From Marthasterias glacialis (taxonomy: Eukaryota > Echinodermata > Asteroidea > Forcipulatida > Asteriidae): 64,000 bases of DNA. This document shows, piece by piece, positions 1 through 12,559 of the stretch (its first letter is position 1; each line of letters opens with the position of its first letter). Made by a program: the position numbers and the translations under genes. The stretch spans positions 3,660,160-3,724,159 of the forward strand of contig OU452225.1 of the NCBI GenBank assembly GCA_911728455.2. Direction: 5' to 3'. The notes below the pieces were generated by a model, which had not been told where the DNA came from, ran no database searches, and saw only the letters and a program-made list of their open reading frames with translations.

Positions 1-59
1 TTCCCAAAATATATCTAGAGACATATTGGCATAAAATAATTCATACCGATGGTGAGCTA

Positions 60-542
60 TTACCATGTTTGACCTTGGGTCACAGGATTTTCATGCGTTT
101 TTTGTAAGTTGTTTTTGATTTTTTTCCCCTGAAAAGTGATAGTCACTAGAGTCACGCGATAGTCTGAAATGCTTTTGGAATTTTTGGCGGTCATCTTGGA
201 TTTTGGAAAGATTTTTGTGGTGAGGTGGAATGAGTTGATGTGATCAATGAATTCTTCAAAGCTATCTTCACTACCACACCAGATAGAGAACATATCCAAA
301 CATTTCCACCAGACGAGTGGGCGGTTGGGAGCAGAGGACAACAGTTTGTCTTTTTAGTCAGACATAAACAAGTTGGCATATGAGGGCGCCATTTTAGTAC
401 CCATGGCGGTACCTTGTGTCTGTAAGAAATGCCTTTCTGTGAAAGAAAATTTATTCTTAGTTAGTACGTGGCTGATGAGTTCTTTAAGGTGTCTCAAAGA
501 TGGGGGGGGGGTTGTTACTTTGCTCTGAGTGTAAAACCACAA
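60..542 (-). pseudogene. Penelope-like element reverse transcriptase remnant
   Basis: Read on the minus strand, the 354-542 part contains the block [20 protein letters not shown], which I recognise as the conserved stretch just before the catalytic box of Penelope-like reverse transcriptases. Further on, 60-341 reads RPLVWWKCLDMFSIW followed by FIDHINSFH. This corresponds to the family's PLVWWRYIDDIFFIW box and its downstream helix. The catalytic aspartates are lost (CLDMFS in place of the YIDD core), and the two halves are in different frames, so this copy cannot be active. No GIY-YIG endonuclease part is visible and the element runs off the left edge. Assignment rests on motif recognition, not on a search. 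Confidence 0.72.
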
Positions 543-608
543 GCACGATTTCCTTCTCTGTGGGCCATGTAAGGGAAGGCTGCTAAATAAAACAAGCGGT
601 TTTTACAC

Positions 609-618
609 CGGTACCGCT

Positions 619-671
<53 letters not shown>

Positions 672-678
672 CGGTACC
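609..678. repeat. T(50) tract flanked by a 9-bp inverted repeat
   Basis: An uninterrupted run of about 50 T (620-669) sits between GGTACCGCT on the left and its exact reverse complement AGCGGTACC on the right. The tract could be a retroposed poly(A) tail read on the other strand. Confidence 0.7.
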
Positions 679-679
679 A

Positions 680-2500
680 CCATAAGGGTCTCTCCTAGCT
701 AGGTATGAATAGATTCTGATAAACTTGAATAATCAATATCCACTAGAGGTCATTCGGGCTCATTAAGATGTTGCGGCTCCATTATAGGAAGTGTTGCTTC
801 AATGGCTTCAGGTTCTCGGACAATGAACCACCAAGCTAGGCAAAGTAGGCATTGTGCAAACAATAATCCAACAAAATCCTAGAGTAAAACTGATCGGCTT
901 CCTCGGAAACGATGTATGCGTTTGATAAAAGTAAAAACTGAGCAAGCACATTTCACTTCCCAAGTACCTGACAGTTTACTAAAATTTAGGTGTTGGGGCA
1001 TGCTGACATATTTTTTTTTTCTTGTTGCAAAAACAATCTACTTGAGGTAACTTATATTTCACTAAACGACAATGCGGCATTAACAAATGAAACGGAGCCG
1101 TAAGAGAACAAATTTATAATTCAAACTGCATTACAAACTGTCATCATGTGTTTTATTAAAAATATATATGGTTTATTCTGATACAAAGTACCATTTTTAA
1201 AACAATTTGCAATCTTGCATTGAGTTACAAAATGCTCAAGTCCTTTTCATGAACAATCGATCACAGCGATTTGGTGACCAACACTGTTATAGTGAATACA
1301 ACATTAAGGTATGATGACTTTGAAAAGGCCATAAAATATGAAGGGCTCTGAGCGTGGTTAAACGTCTTATGATAGTGTTTTAAAATGTGCTGGGTTGTGC
1401 TGAGCTCTTTGTGAGTTATTGATCCGCACCTCTGGTGTTTTTACAAATCCAATTTGAATTGGTGGTTCTAATTGTATATATTAGTGGGTTGTTGTTGTTG
1501 CTTTGATTGTATTTTTAAGATGTACTATGATCCGTCATGGATATTTTTTAGCGTGTTTTTATTATTATGTACTTTTAGTCATTTTATTGTTCAGCGCATT
1601 TGAACAAACTTTATTTGGAATTTGCGCTTTATAAATGAATAAATTATTATTATTATTATTATTATGATGCTCTTCTTTAATTGTGTCTACATTTGAATTT
1701 ACGAATTCATTGTACATTGTATGTTTTGTTGATGAACACAAAACAAACCAATTTCTGACTCAAAATAATAAAGTTGGAAGTGCAACAGCCCTTTTTTTGA
1801 ATTGTGCTTAAAAAGAACCGGCTAATACTATCATTTTTTATTACTACTATTTTGTATAAACAAAAAAGAGAAACAAACAGCTGTTTGTCGCACAGACAAA
1901 TCCCTAATTCGCCAAGTTGACTATCAAGCATCAATTCAAAATAGCCACCAAATTTCATTTTAAAGCCCCAAACAAAATTGCTTACTTGGTTTTTCAAAAA
2001 CAATGAAGTGGCCGTTACAAAAGGGAAGAAAAAGCAAAGTGATTCAACTTAATACAATAAGAATGTTGGAGGGGACGCTAAACTACAGTATTGATTGGTC
2101 TACCGTGAAATGAAACCAGATGTTTTGGGGTTTAACTGTGTCTGCATTTGTCGTTGATGACTGCTCTGATTTTTGCAAATGACTGTTTTCCCTGAACTTG
2201 TCATGGAAATTCATCGAGAGCACCAATCTTCTGTCAAGCCGATCCTTTTTCACCAACCCATGTTTCGTTTTCACGGTAAACCCTTCAAAGTTGGATCTTT
2301 TCATCACTTTTGCATCGAAGAAGTAGCCCATGAGACCGCGAAGAAATGTGTCACTTTGTCCGATTTCGAACGAAGCATGCCATATTCCTCAGCATCGATC
2401 TCAATGGGCTCGTATATGGCACCAGAGTTCACATTTTCATGCTGAATGGGAATTGTGATCTTTCCTCGAACAATGTTCAGAGAGGAAGCGGAGGCCGGGT
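680..2500. other. Non-coding stretch, no gene recognised
   Basis: There are only short open frames here. Opposing frames at 2083-2331 and 2304-2537 (minus) and 2173-2445 (plus) overlap each other and match no family I recognise. They abut the left end of the foldback element at 2501 and may be the remnant of an older transposon. A retroposon-like tail at about 1592-1666 is listed separately. Confidence 0.4.
1592..1666 (+). repeat. Retroposon-like 3' tail ending in (ATT)n
   Basis: The text TTTGCGCTTTATAAATGAAT followed by an ATT run resembles the GCGCTWTRTAAAT-(ATT)n ends seen again at 6150-6190 (plus) and 54391-54470 (minus). Such recurring tails usually mark 3' ends of non-LTR retrotransposons or SINEs. 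I cannot define the 5' end. Confidence 0.4.
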
Positions 2501-4009
2501 TATGGCGGGCCGAAGTAACATTTATTACCATTAGCAAGGTGTTTAAAAATAATTGAAGATATCTATAAATATTTAAAGATATCTTTAAATATTTAAAGAT
2601 ATCTTTAAATATTTAGAGATATCTTTTATTATTTAGAGATATCTCTAAATATTTAGAGATATCTCTAAATCATTAAACATTTCTCCCATTCGTTGAAGAG
2701 ACGAATTTTGTTTCTTAATAAGTACTACACGTAAGAGCATTTTTGTCAACGTTTTAAAGATATCTTTAAATGATTAAGAGACATCTCCAAATGATTTAGA
2801 GATATCTCTGATTTAGCGATATCTCTAAATCATTTAGAAATATCTCTAAATGTCGACATCGACGATTGTTTTAAAACACGATAATTCCCTGTCACGACAA
2901 TGTTATTTACTTAAAAATGGCGGGCCGAAGTAACATTTATTACCATTAGCAAGGTGTTTAAAATAATTGAAGATTATTTAGCGATATCTCTACATATTTA
3001 AATATATCTCAAAATCATTTAACATTGCTCCCATTCGTTGAAGAGACGAATATTGTTTCTAAATAAGTACTACACGTAAGAACATTTTTGTCCACGATGT
3101 AGAGATGTCTTTAAATGATTTAGAGATATCTCTAAATGATTTAGAGATATCTCTAAATCCTTTAGAGATATCTATAAATGTAAGCATAGACGATTGCGTG
3201 ATGAAAATAATAATCACTGCAGCGAAATCGCTGGACTGAGGGAATTCTAATAAAGCGCCCTCCTTTGGCCAATAGTTATTTTTTTCTTCGGATCTGTTTT
3301 CGAGTGTAGCGATGTGCCTGTAACGTTTGAGAATAAGCAGTCACCACATTAAACGGCGCTATGGCGGGCCGAAGTAACATTTATTACCATTAGCAAGGTG
3401 TTTAAAACAAGGTGTTGTTAAAATGTTGCTGGTAACATCGATGTGTGTAATCATCATGACTAACAAAATTGGCAACATCATATACATTGAGTGTGCACAA
3501 AACCGCTACCGATTTAGAGATATCTCTAAATGAATTAGAGATATCTCTAATTCATTTAGAGATATCTCCAAATCATTTAGAGATATCTCCAAATCATTTA
3601 GAGATATCTCCAAATCATTTAGAGATATCTCTAAATCATTTAGAGATATCTCTAAATGAATTAAAAATATCTCTAAATCATTTAGAGATATCTCTAAATC
3701 GGTAGCGGTTTTGTCCACACTCAAGGTAGTCATGATTTTTACACACATCGATGTTGTCACTGACGTGTTAACAACACCTCAATGCTGTTTCAAATAGAAA
3801 TACGATTTAGAGATATCTCTTAATGATTTAGAGATATCTCTTAATGATTTAGAGATATCTCTTAATGATTTAGAGATATCTCTAAATGATTTAGAGATAT
3901 TTCTAAATCATTTAGAGATATCTTTTAATACACCAAAGACATCGTTAATAGCATTAAATTGTTTTAAACAACTTGCTAATGGTAATAAATGTTACTTCGG
4001 CCCGACATA
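2501..4009. mobile_element. Nested foldback element built of ATTTAGAGATATCTCTAAAT palindromes
   Basis: A terminal sequence starting ATGGCGGGCCGAAGTAACAT occurs in direct orientation at about 2502, 2927 and 3361, and once inverted at the right end, near 3966-4009. The last unit (3360-4009) is a clear foldback. Its outer terminal repeats are about 45 bp. A second inverted pair (CATCGATGTGTGTAA and GGTAGCGGTTTTGT type blocks near 3448-3515 and 3696-3755) lies inside. The interior and flanks are filled with near-tandem copies of the 20-bp palindrome ATTTAGAGATATCTCTAAAT. The open frames over this block (3469-3705 plus and 3506-3760 minus) are by-products of the repeats. It looks like a MITE family with three partial copies nested or tandemly inserted. 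Confidence 0.65.
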
Positions 4010-5167
4010 CGTGCGTGTGGAACATCCATGCCTTCATTGAAGAGACATCTTGAAAATGAAGTCCCGCATCTTTCCATCAGCGCTTCCTCCTGTGCAAGAC
4101 TAATGGTTACTCCAAACAAGAAGAGATCCTCAAGCAAGCAATACAAGGGATTGATAGAAGGAAAGGTGGCTTTTAAGAAAAATAACGAACGGGCAGTTCA
4201 CGTCGACAGCCACTATTGCAGTGCCAGAGTAAAATATAGGCTTGAATTTGCAGCAAAGCACGACACCGAAGTTACCGTTCTTTTCATGCGATTGCATGAA
4301 CAAAATACACATTGGCGGTATGGCCGTTAGCCGGTATCATCAAATTAAAAGATTCCATATGCTGGACGATTCCCCAAACTATCCGGACCACGATTTCCCT
4401 CAAGGATCATGATGCCTCATCACTCCATGCGGATACATGGTTCTGGAGAAGAAAAATGATGCACCCCACCACGAAACCACATGTACACACCAAGAACCGG
4501 GAACATTCACATTACTAACCGCTCTCAAACATTTCACAAAATGACAATACAGGAGCATGTAAATGATTTAATACCAATTCTGGCAGACTGTACGTCTCAC
4601 GGACAAACTGGTGTTGTGCTCGTCGTGGACGGAGGCCCTGATTGGAACGATTCGTCGTGGACAGTCCTCTTGTACTTGTCACGTCTTCTGCGCCGTCTTG
4701 ATTTGGACTTCGTCTGCATGACGAAATATGTACCAAAGAATTCGGCGTTAAACCCCATAGAACATGGCTGGGCTCCTCTTAGTAGGATGTTAACGTCGGT
4801 TCGTCTGAGGTGTACCCTTCCAGGAGAGACGAAGACACCTTCCGCCCAAACAAACCTGGCAGATGAAGAGAGAGAAGCCAAAGAGGCCAAACGTTTCGAT
4901 CAGGCCATGGGTGAAATTGATGACTTTTGGGATGGCCAGGAATTTGACGGATTCCCAATTCACTCAAGACATCAACCATGCCAAGAACCTTCTTCGCCTT
5001 ACAGTGACTACGAGACCGTACACACAATCGTCTCATCAGGGTCCAGGACCAAGCTTCTTCAGAACATAGAGCTTCACGACGAAAGAACTTCGAGAGAATC
5101 GTTGTCTGCTTCTCGCCCCAAAGGAAACCGCCGCTTGTCCACTCGGACACCACCAAACATTTATTAA
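4010..5167 (+). pseudogene. Frameshifted DDE-type (RNase H-like) transposase relic
   Basis: Piecing frames together by eye, the plus strand reads a DSHYCSARVKY block (about 4203), a first acidic block SCDCMNKI near 4284-4310, then YHQIKRFHMLDDSPNYPDHD (about 4338-4400). These are followed by VVLVVDGGPDWN (about 4610-4645) and SALNPIEHGWAPLSRML (about 4744-4795). The order D, then D in DGGPDW, then E in NPIEHGW fits a DDE catalytic core. I have seen this arrangement in uncharacterised transposase-like proteins of cnidarians and other marine animals. At least one frameshift near 4270-4320 and a stop near 4420 break it, and 4481-5167 is the longest intact piece. The relic begins directly at the right end of the foldback element, which may have inserted into it. 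Confidence 0.6.
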
Positions 5168-6160
5168 CATGTCAGGGGACAATATGGAAGGGATGCTATC
5201 CTTGGTTGCGAAGGACTTGGGCCAGTGCTCTTACTGCAAGTCATAATTGTTTTCTTCCAAGCAGGACAAGAGGAGGCATTGACAAGTATTCCATCAGTAG
5301 ACATCCGTGCAATAAAATAATTATAAACTAGAGGATTGATACTATCACTCGATCTTAATAATTAGTTTATAGGGTGCAGAATAGAAGATTTTAATGTTAT
5401 TTCATCACAAACCACTATTTCAAGCACCAAAAAAACATTTATAAGCAATTGGGAACGATATGAACGTCATGAACAGGATTCGCAATTTTCCAAGCCGCAT
5501 TTATTCGATACTATTCATTACCGAATGGAGACAAAAATCGACTCCCTGTAATAGTAATTTAGAGTACAAATAACCGTGACAGGATTACTTATATAAAAAA
5601 GGAATCGAATAATTTGGTGCAAATGAAAACAATCAGTCATGTACACAACCACTAGGTCATTTAAATTGTTTGCTGCACATTGAACAGAATGATGACACAA
5701 ACTGTATTTGGAGGAAACATTATATTTTGTGTTTATTTATTTGATTTAATTTGAAAACTTTGACAAATTTTGAGGAAACGTTTTTTTTTTACCAGGCACA
5801 TGAAAAACGGAGCTGGCGGGGAGCTGAAGCTTTTTCTTTTTATGATTAATGGGACTGAAGTAACAATTGAGTGCATGCTGCATGGCATAAAGCTGCTGAA
5901 TACAATTGTAAACATAGCAGCTACCTAAATTTTGTCCTCCAACCAACTTTTGTTTGAAGTAACATTTTCGATATCCAAACATCAAAAGTCATGTAAGTTT
6001 ATGTGTTAAAACTCAAGTGCATTTTCCGCTCTTGGCCCTAGGTTGTGGAATGATCTTCTGGTGTAGTATTTGTTTTTAATAAAATAACGTTCTATTTTAA
6101 AACGTCGTTTACATTGTACTTGTATGTTTTAAGCGCGTCGATGCTCGGAAGAGGCGCTAT
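5168..6160. other. Non-coding stretch, nothing recognised
   Basis: The sequence is AT-rich with only short open frames. No repeat, RNA gene or protein motif was recognised until the retroposon-like GCGCTATGTAAATGC motif just before the microsatellite. Confidence 0.5.
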
Positions 6161-6168
6161 GTAAATGC

Positions 6169-6808
<640 letters not shown>

Positions 6809-7785
6809 CAACTCTAGGGGGTATGAATGTAAAACAAAAAATGGTTGAATGAATACTGCAAACTTGCGGAGGTTGTTTGCTAAATTCCGGAATCCAGATA
6901 CATGTAATGATTGAGTGCGTCCCCCCCCCCCCCCAGCAAGAACCAACCTCTTCAAAAATATTAATAACATACGTGCAACTGTTGTGCTGTCCTTCCGAAC
7001 GTCAGGGTTTTAACACTTTTATAAGTCCCAGCCAAAATCAACACTGTATGTTGGGCCGAATGTAACATTCATTTCAAGTAAATTAAATAGATTCAGCGAC
7101 TTTAATACACAATTTTCGGCCAGGAACCTTACAAAAACGGCTGGCCTTGATGACGTATACAATGTACAGTGATGGATTATTCTACGCAAACGGTTTTTGT
7201 ACGAACTAAAAAACACAATCACCCCGCTTAAAAACGATATTTGAATAAAACAAAACTTATTTGTTAGTTGTTATAGTCATTGGAATAATTCGGCAACATA
7301 CTGGGTTTGTCTTTTTTGCTGTTTTTTTTCATAAGTTATGATACCATGGAGATGTACATTTCTTAACGATATCATATTGTTTAGTGGAACTTAATGTTTA
7401 CGGTGAAGACACTTTTCGCATGGTTCAACACTGAAATAAAAATGCAGATAGTTTGATTAAGAATTTGGTCATTTGTTTTTCTTCGTATTATTTTTTTTCC
7501 TACCAATGAGGTGCCCACACTTTATGAGACTGAAGCTCATGAAGCAAAGGGAACGAAGCGATTTTATAAACTACCTGTATACAGCAAAATGTCATACTTC
7601 ATGATAAATGTAAGATTCCTAAAATTGAATGAACAAAGAAATGTACATGAGTTCGGCCAAATATAAAATAATGCAACTGAATGTAAGCATACTCCTGCTC
7701 TTACCACGGGCAGGTAGCTTTCGGCAGTAATGCCACGCCCAATTTTTGAAACCCACTGACCTTTTATACCGTACTTTCTTTACAG
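6809..7785. other. Non-coding stretch, probable intron or intergenic
   Basis: There is no recognised gene. A C(14) run lies at 6921-6934. From about 7630 the sequence is shared with 15.72-15.84 kb (the GGGCAGGTAG and GGCAGTAATGCCACGCCCAA blocks) and leads into the fucolectin-like exon, so this end is intronic. Confidence 0.5.
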
Positions 7786-7985
7786 TTGCTAGACGTACCG
7801 AGTGGTGGAAAGTGAATCTTGGAGATATCTACTGTCTCCAAAATATAACCTTTGTTAACGAACCTACTCATAATGGTGAGTCATGCACTGTTCCCTTTTT
7901 GCGTATCGACTCTTTCCTCGAGATTCGGTGATGAAGTTAAGCTTGGGACTGATATGATTATTTGGAGAGGCCAAGTATTCCGCAG
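7786..7985 (+). pseudogene. Fucolectin-like (F5/8C-type) exon copy with in-frame stop
   Basis: After a good acceptor (TTTCTTTACAG) the frame reads TEWWKVNLGDIYCLQNITFV, then NGESCTVPFLRIDSFLEI. This is the WWxVDLGxxY...CC..R..xxEIRxG core of fucolectin or F5/8C lectin domains. The segment ends at a plausible donor (GCAG|GTAAAT). Compared with the sister exon at 16527-16716 it carries a 13-bp insertion (GGTGATGAAGTTA) after CTCGAGATTC. The insertion creates an immediate TGA and shifts the frame, so this copy is broken unless it is spliced differently. The second Cys of the CC pair is replaced here (ESC). Confidence 0.6.
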
Positions 7986-9325
7986 GTAAATACTCCCTGG
8001 TCACTTTCCAGGGAAAGACTGTTTACGATCGGGCGCAATTTCATGGCTCTGCTTCCCGCGGAGTGCTGCGCTCACGGTCGCCATTCTATGCTTACAAGGT
8101 TCTTCTAGCTGTTTGAACGAATAATGCCTAGTTAAATATGATCCGTGCTCAAGCCTTGAAAAATAGTCCAAGTGTGGATTGTTATTAGCGTTCAAATGAG
8201 ATATCGAACGAAAAAATCCATTAGCAAATACTAAAAGAGTAATTATTATTTGTTTTATTTATTTATTTATTTATTTATTTATTTTATTGATGAGCGCAGT
8301 AAATATAGTTCGCGCGCTGCCGGCTCAATTTTTAACCGGGTGCCTTACAAAACAGTGCATGCAGTTACAAAAATGCATGCAAAATGACGTTGTAATATGA
8401 CTGACTTCAGAGTACCAGCAGAGGGATCTTCCGTCCTAAACATTTTCGCGTAGATTTGTTGGCCGGGGTAATTTTTTCAAAAACTGCACTTTTACAGCCA
8501 TCTACAGGTTATGTCAAAAAGTAAGTTATTAAATTTAATCGTTGATAAAACAACATGCTCTTTTAAATTTCGTTCGTTCTTGATTCCTTTTTTTTTTTTT
8601 TTTTTTTTTTTTATGCGATTCGCCCATTGCGAAGCCACTCGAGGTGTGAGCTATTTTTTACGTGATATACACCTACCCCAATGCGCAGAGCAAGACATGG
8701 GGAGATATAAACAACATGTTCATTTTTAACTGCATTTTTTATTTCTTTTTATTTTTCAAATTGTCAGCTTAAAATATATATTTTTAGTCGGAACATTAAA
8801 AAGCAACAACAACAACAACAACAACAACAACAAAGAAAAAAAAAAAAAAAAACAAGTATTAATAGCTACGAATTTTTCGTTTCCGGTTTTTTCTCCTGTT
8901 ACCATAATAATTATTCCCCAAAAAGTGCATCATTTTCTTAAACGTTGACAGTTTCAAACTTCTGCACTATGCGGGGACAAAACTTAACAACGAGGACACT
9001 GAATGTCAAATTAATTTAAATTAAATATTCATAGTTCCTAGACCTAGTAAAATATACACGCAGAAACATGATAACAACATAAACAAATAAAGGCTGAATT
9101 TTAGTTTATCCTTTTCAAGATAACACATTGACTATTATGTTTTCCTTCGGTATGCAATCTCCTGTTGTATCAATGAATAATGAAACCCCTTACACACCAA
9201 AGAACAGGCAATTGGTACACGTAACACGTACATTTTTCTTGTGATTAGTATCTTGAAACATGGTTAGTATTTGGCACAAATCACACGATGTAGACATGAC
9301 TTGAGTAGGTACAAACATATACGAA
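7986..9325. other. Non-coding stretch with simple repeats
   Basis: The left part to about 8510 is shared with 16.72-17.24 kb (GGGAAAGACTGTTTACGATC, GCTGCC(G/T)GCTCAATTTTTAA and similar blocks), so an intron segment was duplicated along with the exon. Simple repeats are (ATTT)n at 8248-8286, a T(22) run at about 8590-8612 and (CAA)n at 8802-8833 followed by an A run. No gene was seen. Confidence 0.55.
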
Positions 9326-9329
9326 ATCA

Positions 9330-10110
9330 CTGCAAGTATACATACAGAAGAGCACAAAGAGGTTTAGGAAGAAACTGAGAACAAAGAGAAGTCCTCGGTT
9401 TACGCCATACACAAACGTGCGTGGGTGTGTGTGTGTGTATGTCTCGTACGGTAGGGAAATAATAAGACAGGATACGGGGAAAGATGTTGTAAGTGTTCTT
9501 AAACGTAACAGATGGCGTGTGTAGTTTGTTAATATGAGAAAGAGTTACATTTAAACTAGCAAACAAAAAGTGGTGCACTATGAATACGAGGATGGGAGAA
9601 AGTACAAATCCCAATGCGGCAGCCCATTAATGAATGTTTGTTGCTGAGTGAAGTTCAAAATTGCTAGTACGTGCCCAGACAGTGTTGCAATAAATGACAT
9701 GAGGCAGAATAACAGAAATGTAAAGTGTGACAACAAAATACATTGGGGAACGAAAACCCACAGTTTAGCTATGAAACCGGTGTTGCGTGATACAGTTTTA
9801 GTGGGGTGGTGATTGTGGTCAGTCCAGAAAAGTTTCTCACCATTTACAACTCGTAAGAATTTGTTTGAGTAAACTCTTGACATAGCAATGTTGTTAATGT
9901 CAATGAAATCGAGGTTCTCAGGAGACCTTTAGGACATGGTAAAGAATATTAAATTTGTCTTATTTTGGTTAAATGAAAATTTGTTAGCTTTAAACCACGA
10001 TGGGACATTGAAAATCTGCGTTGTTGATTACAGTATGAAGATTATAATGAGAGTAAGTGACGTTCGTATTGTCAGCAAATAAAATTAAGTGCAGAAATGA
10101 AGAAAAATTC
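9330..10110 (-). pseudogene. Non-LTR retrotransposon reverse transcriptase 3' remnant
   Basis: On the minus strand, 9578-9883 reads SRVYSNKFLRVVNGEKLFWTD, with VSRNTGFIAKLWVFVPQCIL after it. This matches the thumb-side block of CR1/L2/Jockey-type reverse transcriptases (KFLGVxIDExLSWxxHI, then SRNxGxIxKLRxxxP). Further downstream, 9327-9614 reads LNVTLSHINKLHTPSVTFKN and YFPTVRDIHTHT. These correspond to the family's INKLxxxxFMFK and FxxxxxIHxxxTR block. Frames change and stops intervene, so it is dead and lacks the catalytic domain. The clade is not resolvable by eye. Confidence 0.65.
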
Positions 10111-10741
10111 AAGTCATTGATACAAACGAAGTAACTTTCTTAAGTCCATTGTTCATATTGTGTACCCCTTGCTCACAACTCATGAACTTCAGCTGTAGTT
10201 TTCTAAAACGGTTTATGCCATCACAGCCAATCTTTGATAGGTTGCAATGAAGTAGTTTTTTTCCGGTTGTTCCGTGCACAGAGCAAGGGTCCGTGGTTAG
10301 GGAGTACATTAACTGTTTCGACTAACAGAGCACATTTTGTCTAAACTTTGGACATTAATCAGTCAGCTTTTATCAAATCAACCATCTCTTCTAGTAGGAG
10401 ATCATTACATGTTGAACACGTAGGAATACTGTACTTCAATGGAACAAAAGGTATTTTCAACGGTACAATGATTTTACAACTTGCGCAATGAAAATGCATG
10501 GGACAATAAGTGATGATTTAGTTTTGATTAAATTCAGTTGAACGGTTGATTTGACATTTTCCTTACCTTTTCAAGATTGCTATGATTTGCCGAAACTGTC
10601 ACGAGGAAATTGTTATTCTTAAACTTTAGAACGATTTAGTAATGCACATTTCTTTAGATTTCATTCGACGAAATAGCGAAAATAATTTTCTCCACCTGTT
10701 TATTGCATTCAGTTAGTTCGTTGTTTGTGTTTATATTGCAG
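10111..10741. other. Non-coding, intronic
   Basis: No repeat or coding motif was recognised. The stretch ends in the acceptor of the exon at 10742. Confidence 0.45.
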
Positions 10742-10969
10742 CTAATAGAATGCAAGGAGCGGTTTTGCGGGCTGGTTTGAATTCAAACTATTTACGGAAC
10801 ATAATGATTGCACCACCATTAACATCCGATCAAGCTGTGAATGGACTGGTTGTTAATTTGACCGTGGATCCTATCGTCATCGCTCGATATGTTAGCATAC
10901 AACACAGTGGGAAAAGTGTACTTATTGGCGATCTCATGGTTCAAGAAATCACTGAAAGAATATCAATGG
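10742..10969 (+). CDS. Exon: C-terminal half of fucolectin-like domain
   Basis: The exon is bounded by TTTATATTGCAG and G|GTAAGT. It reads 76 residues, including LTVDPIVIARYVSIQHSGKS and VLIGDLMVQEI. This corresponds to the end of fucolectin/F5/8C domains (GRYVxVQxxGxxxxLxLCExEV), with the usual Cys replaced by Asp. It follows the WWKVNLGDIY-type exon in the order expected for one lectin domain. The exon leaves one base over, which joins in phase with the exon at 12560. The phase with 7786-7985 does not match directly, so another exon or a different donor must lie between. It is probably part of a secreted or cell-surface protein. Confidence 0.55.
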
Positions 10970-11129
10970 GTAAGTTACCGAGAATTTCAGCCAGTAAGTC
11001 AATGTGTTTACAACCTTTTTTGCGAATGTTATGCTAGAGAGCCGTAGTTGTTTGTTTTGTTTGTTTTATTTATTTATTTATATTGTTAGTATTATTAATT
11101 TCTTTATTTTTTTTTTTTATTGTGGGGGC

Positions 11130-12395
11130 GTATGTTTATTAGTCAATCTTGCTTATAAATTGGTCAAAATGACTAAGTTTGCCTAGTCCCGTGTCTCTGA
11201 CTAATGTACTGTTAGCCAGACTAATCTTGTATTTGCTGTGACTAATCACTATAAGTCAGAACTTTAACCCGTGACTAGAATTTTGTTTGGACTAAAACGA
11301 TTTAGTCAAAATGTTGGGTTTTGACTAATTTTGACTGGTCTGAAGCTACGGTGCTTTGACTAAGTAAGATTGGTCATGTTCCCGCCTTAGACGTGTAAAA
11401 AATATAAATTGCCCGCGAATTAGCAGGATGTTGGTACCTGGCGACTACGTCAATGTATAGTTAGTGCGTAACTTGGGTTTTTAGCTTGTACCCGTTAACT
11501 TGCAAACTACAGCATGCATGCGTATGATACTCGCCCGTTCGGCGTGATACATACACTTCACAGGGCAAGGTGTAGGCTCAATCCAGGCTCTGACCAGTCT
11601 CAGAAACAAGGTGAGAATATTGGTTTTCCCGTTACATTTTTAAAACCGTAACATACTATGACCCAAAATGACTCCTCAGCCAGAGGGAGACCGTTACATT
11701 GACGTTAGTCTACAATTCATATTGTGGAAAAGTTGTTGGTGTTTTTGGCCACAACTCTGGATGCATAGGCCAGCACTTACGGCGGCTAGGCCTTGCATTA
11801 TGTGTCAAAATGGAGCAGGCAGGCGAAGTTTATCACTATGTTCAAGTTTAAAACGCTCTGACTTTCACCCCATAATTAATATTGCCAGACTGAGAATTTA
11901 ATGTAGAACACTTTAATGTAAAGTTTGTATATTTTCAAGATATAGCGACTGTAAAAGGACGAAACAAAAAAGCTTGTTTAGCATGTTGTTGTTTTTCCAG
12001 TGGGGCTACGGCGTGTGTATGTGTACGTGCACGCCCACAAACGATGGGCCTAATTATTGTAGTTTGTATGCAATGTATGTCCTTGCTTTAGGTTTTACTA
12101 CCCCACACATGATGTGCAATGCCTTTTTTTATTCCTGACTGATGCCAACTAGGCAAAATTTAAATTGTTGCTTTGACTAATGCCATTAGTCAAATCAACG
12201 AATGACCTACAGTGAAGTACTGGACCAAGATTAAAAGTCGCTGGACTAAGCCAAAATGTTGCTGGACTAAACATTAGTCGTATGAGACATCATTTTAGTC
12301 AAGTCACTGGACTAATGTAAACTAGTCACATTTTTGACTAAAACCTTAGTCATGCTCAGACTGTGTTTTAGTCAAATTGACTAATTATTTTTTAG
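11130..12395. mobile_element. MITE-like element with GACTAA/TTAGTC subterminal repeats
   Basis: Both ends of this intronic block are crowded with the hexamer GACTAA and its complement TTAGTC, roughly a dozen in 11130-11380 and more in 12170-12395. The middle (11.4-12.1 kb) has almost none. The outermost copies read TTATTAGTCAAT on the left and TTGACTAATTATT on the right, forming short inverted termini. Clustered short motifs near both ends are typical of transposase-binding sites in hAT-like or other DNA transposons. There is no coding capacity. Confidence 0.5.
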
Positions 12396-12559
12396 AGAGG
12401 AGTTTTACAGGTGTTTGTGTTCGTTTCTATGGTTTCAGATAAAGTTTTAAATACCGTTTTAGGCCAAGCGTATCGCATGATTATGGAATGTTTTTATTTA
12501 ATGGTATATAAATCTTTCAATCATAACATTCTTCCAAAATCCGTCATTTATAATTATAG

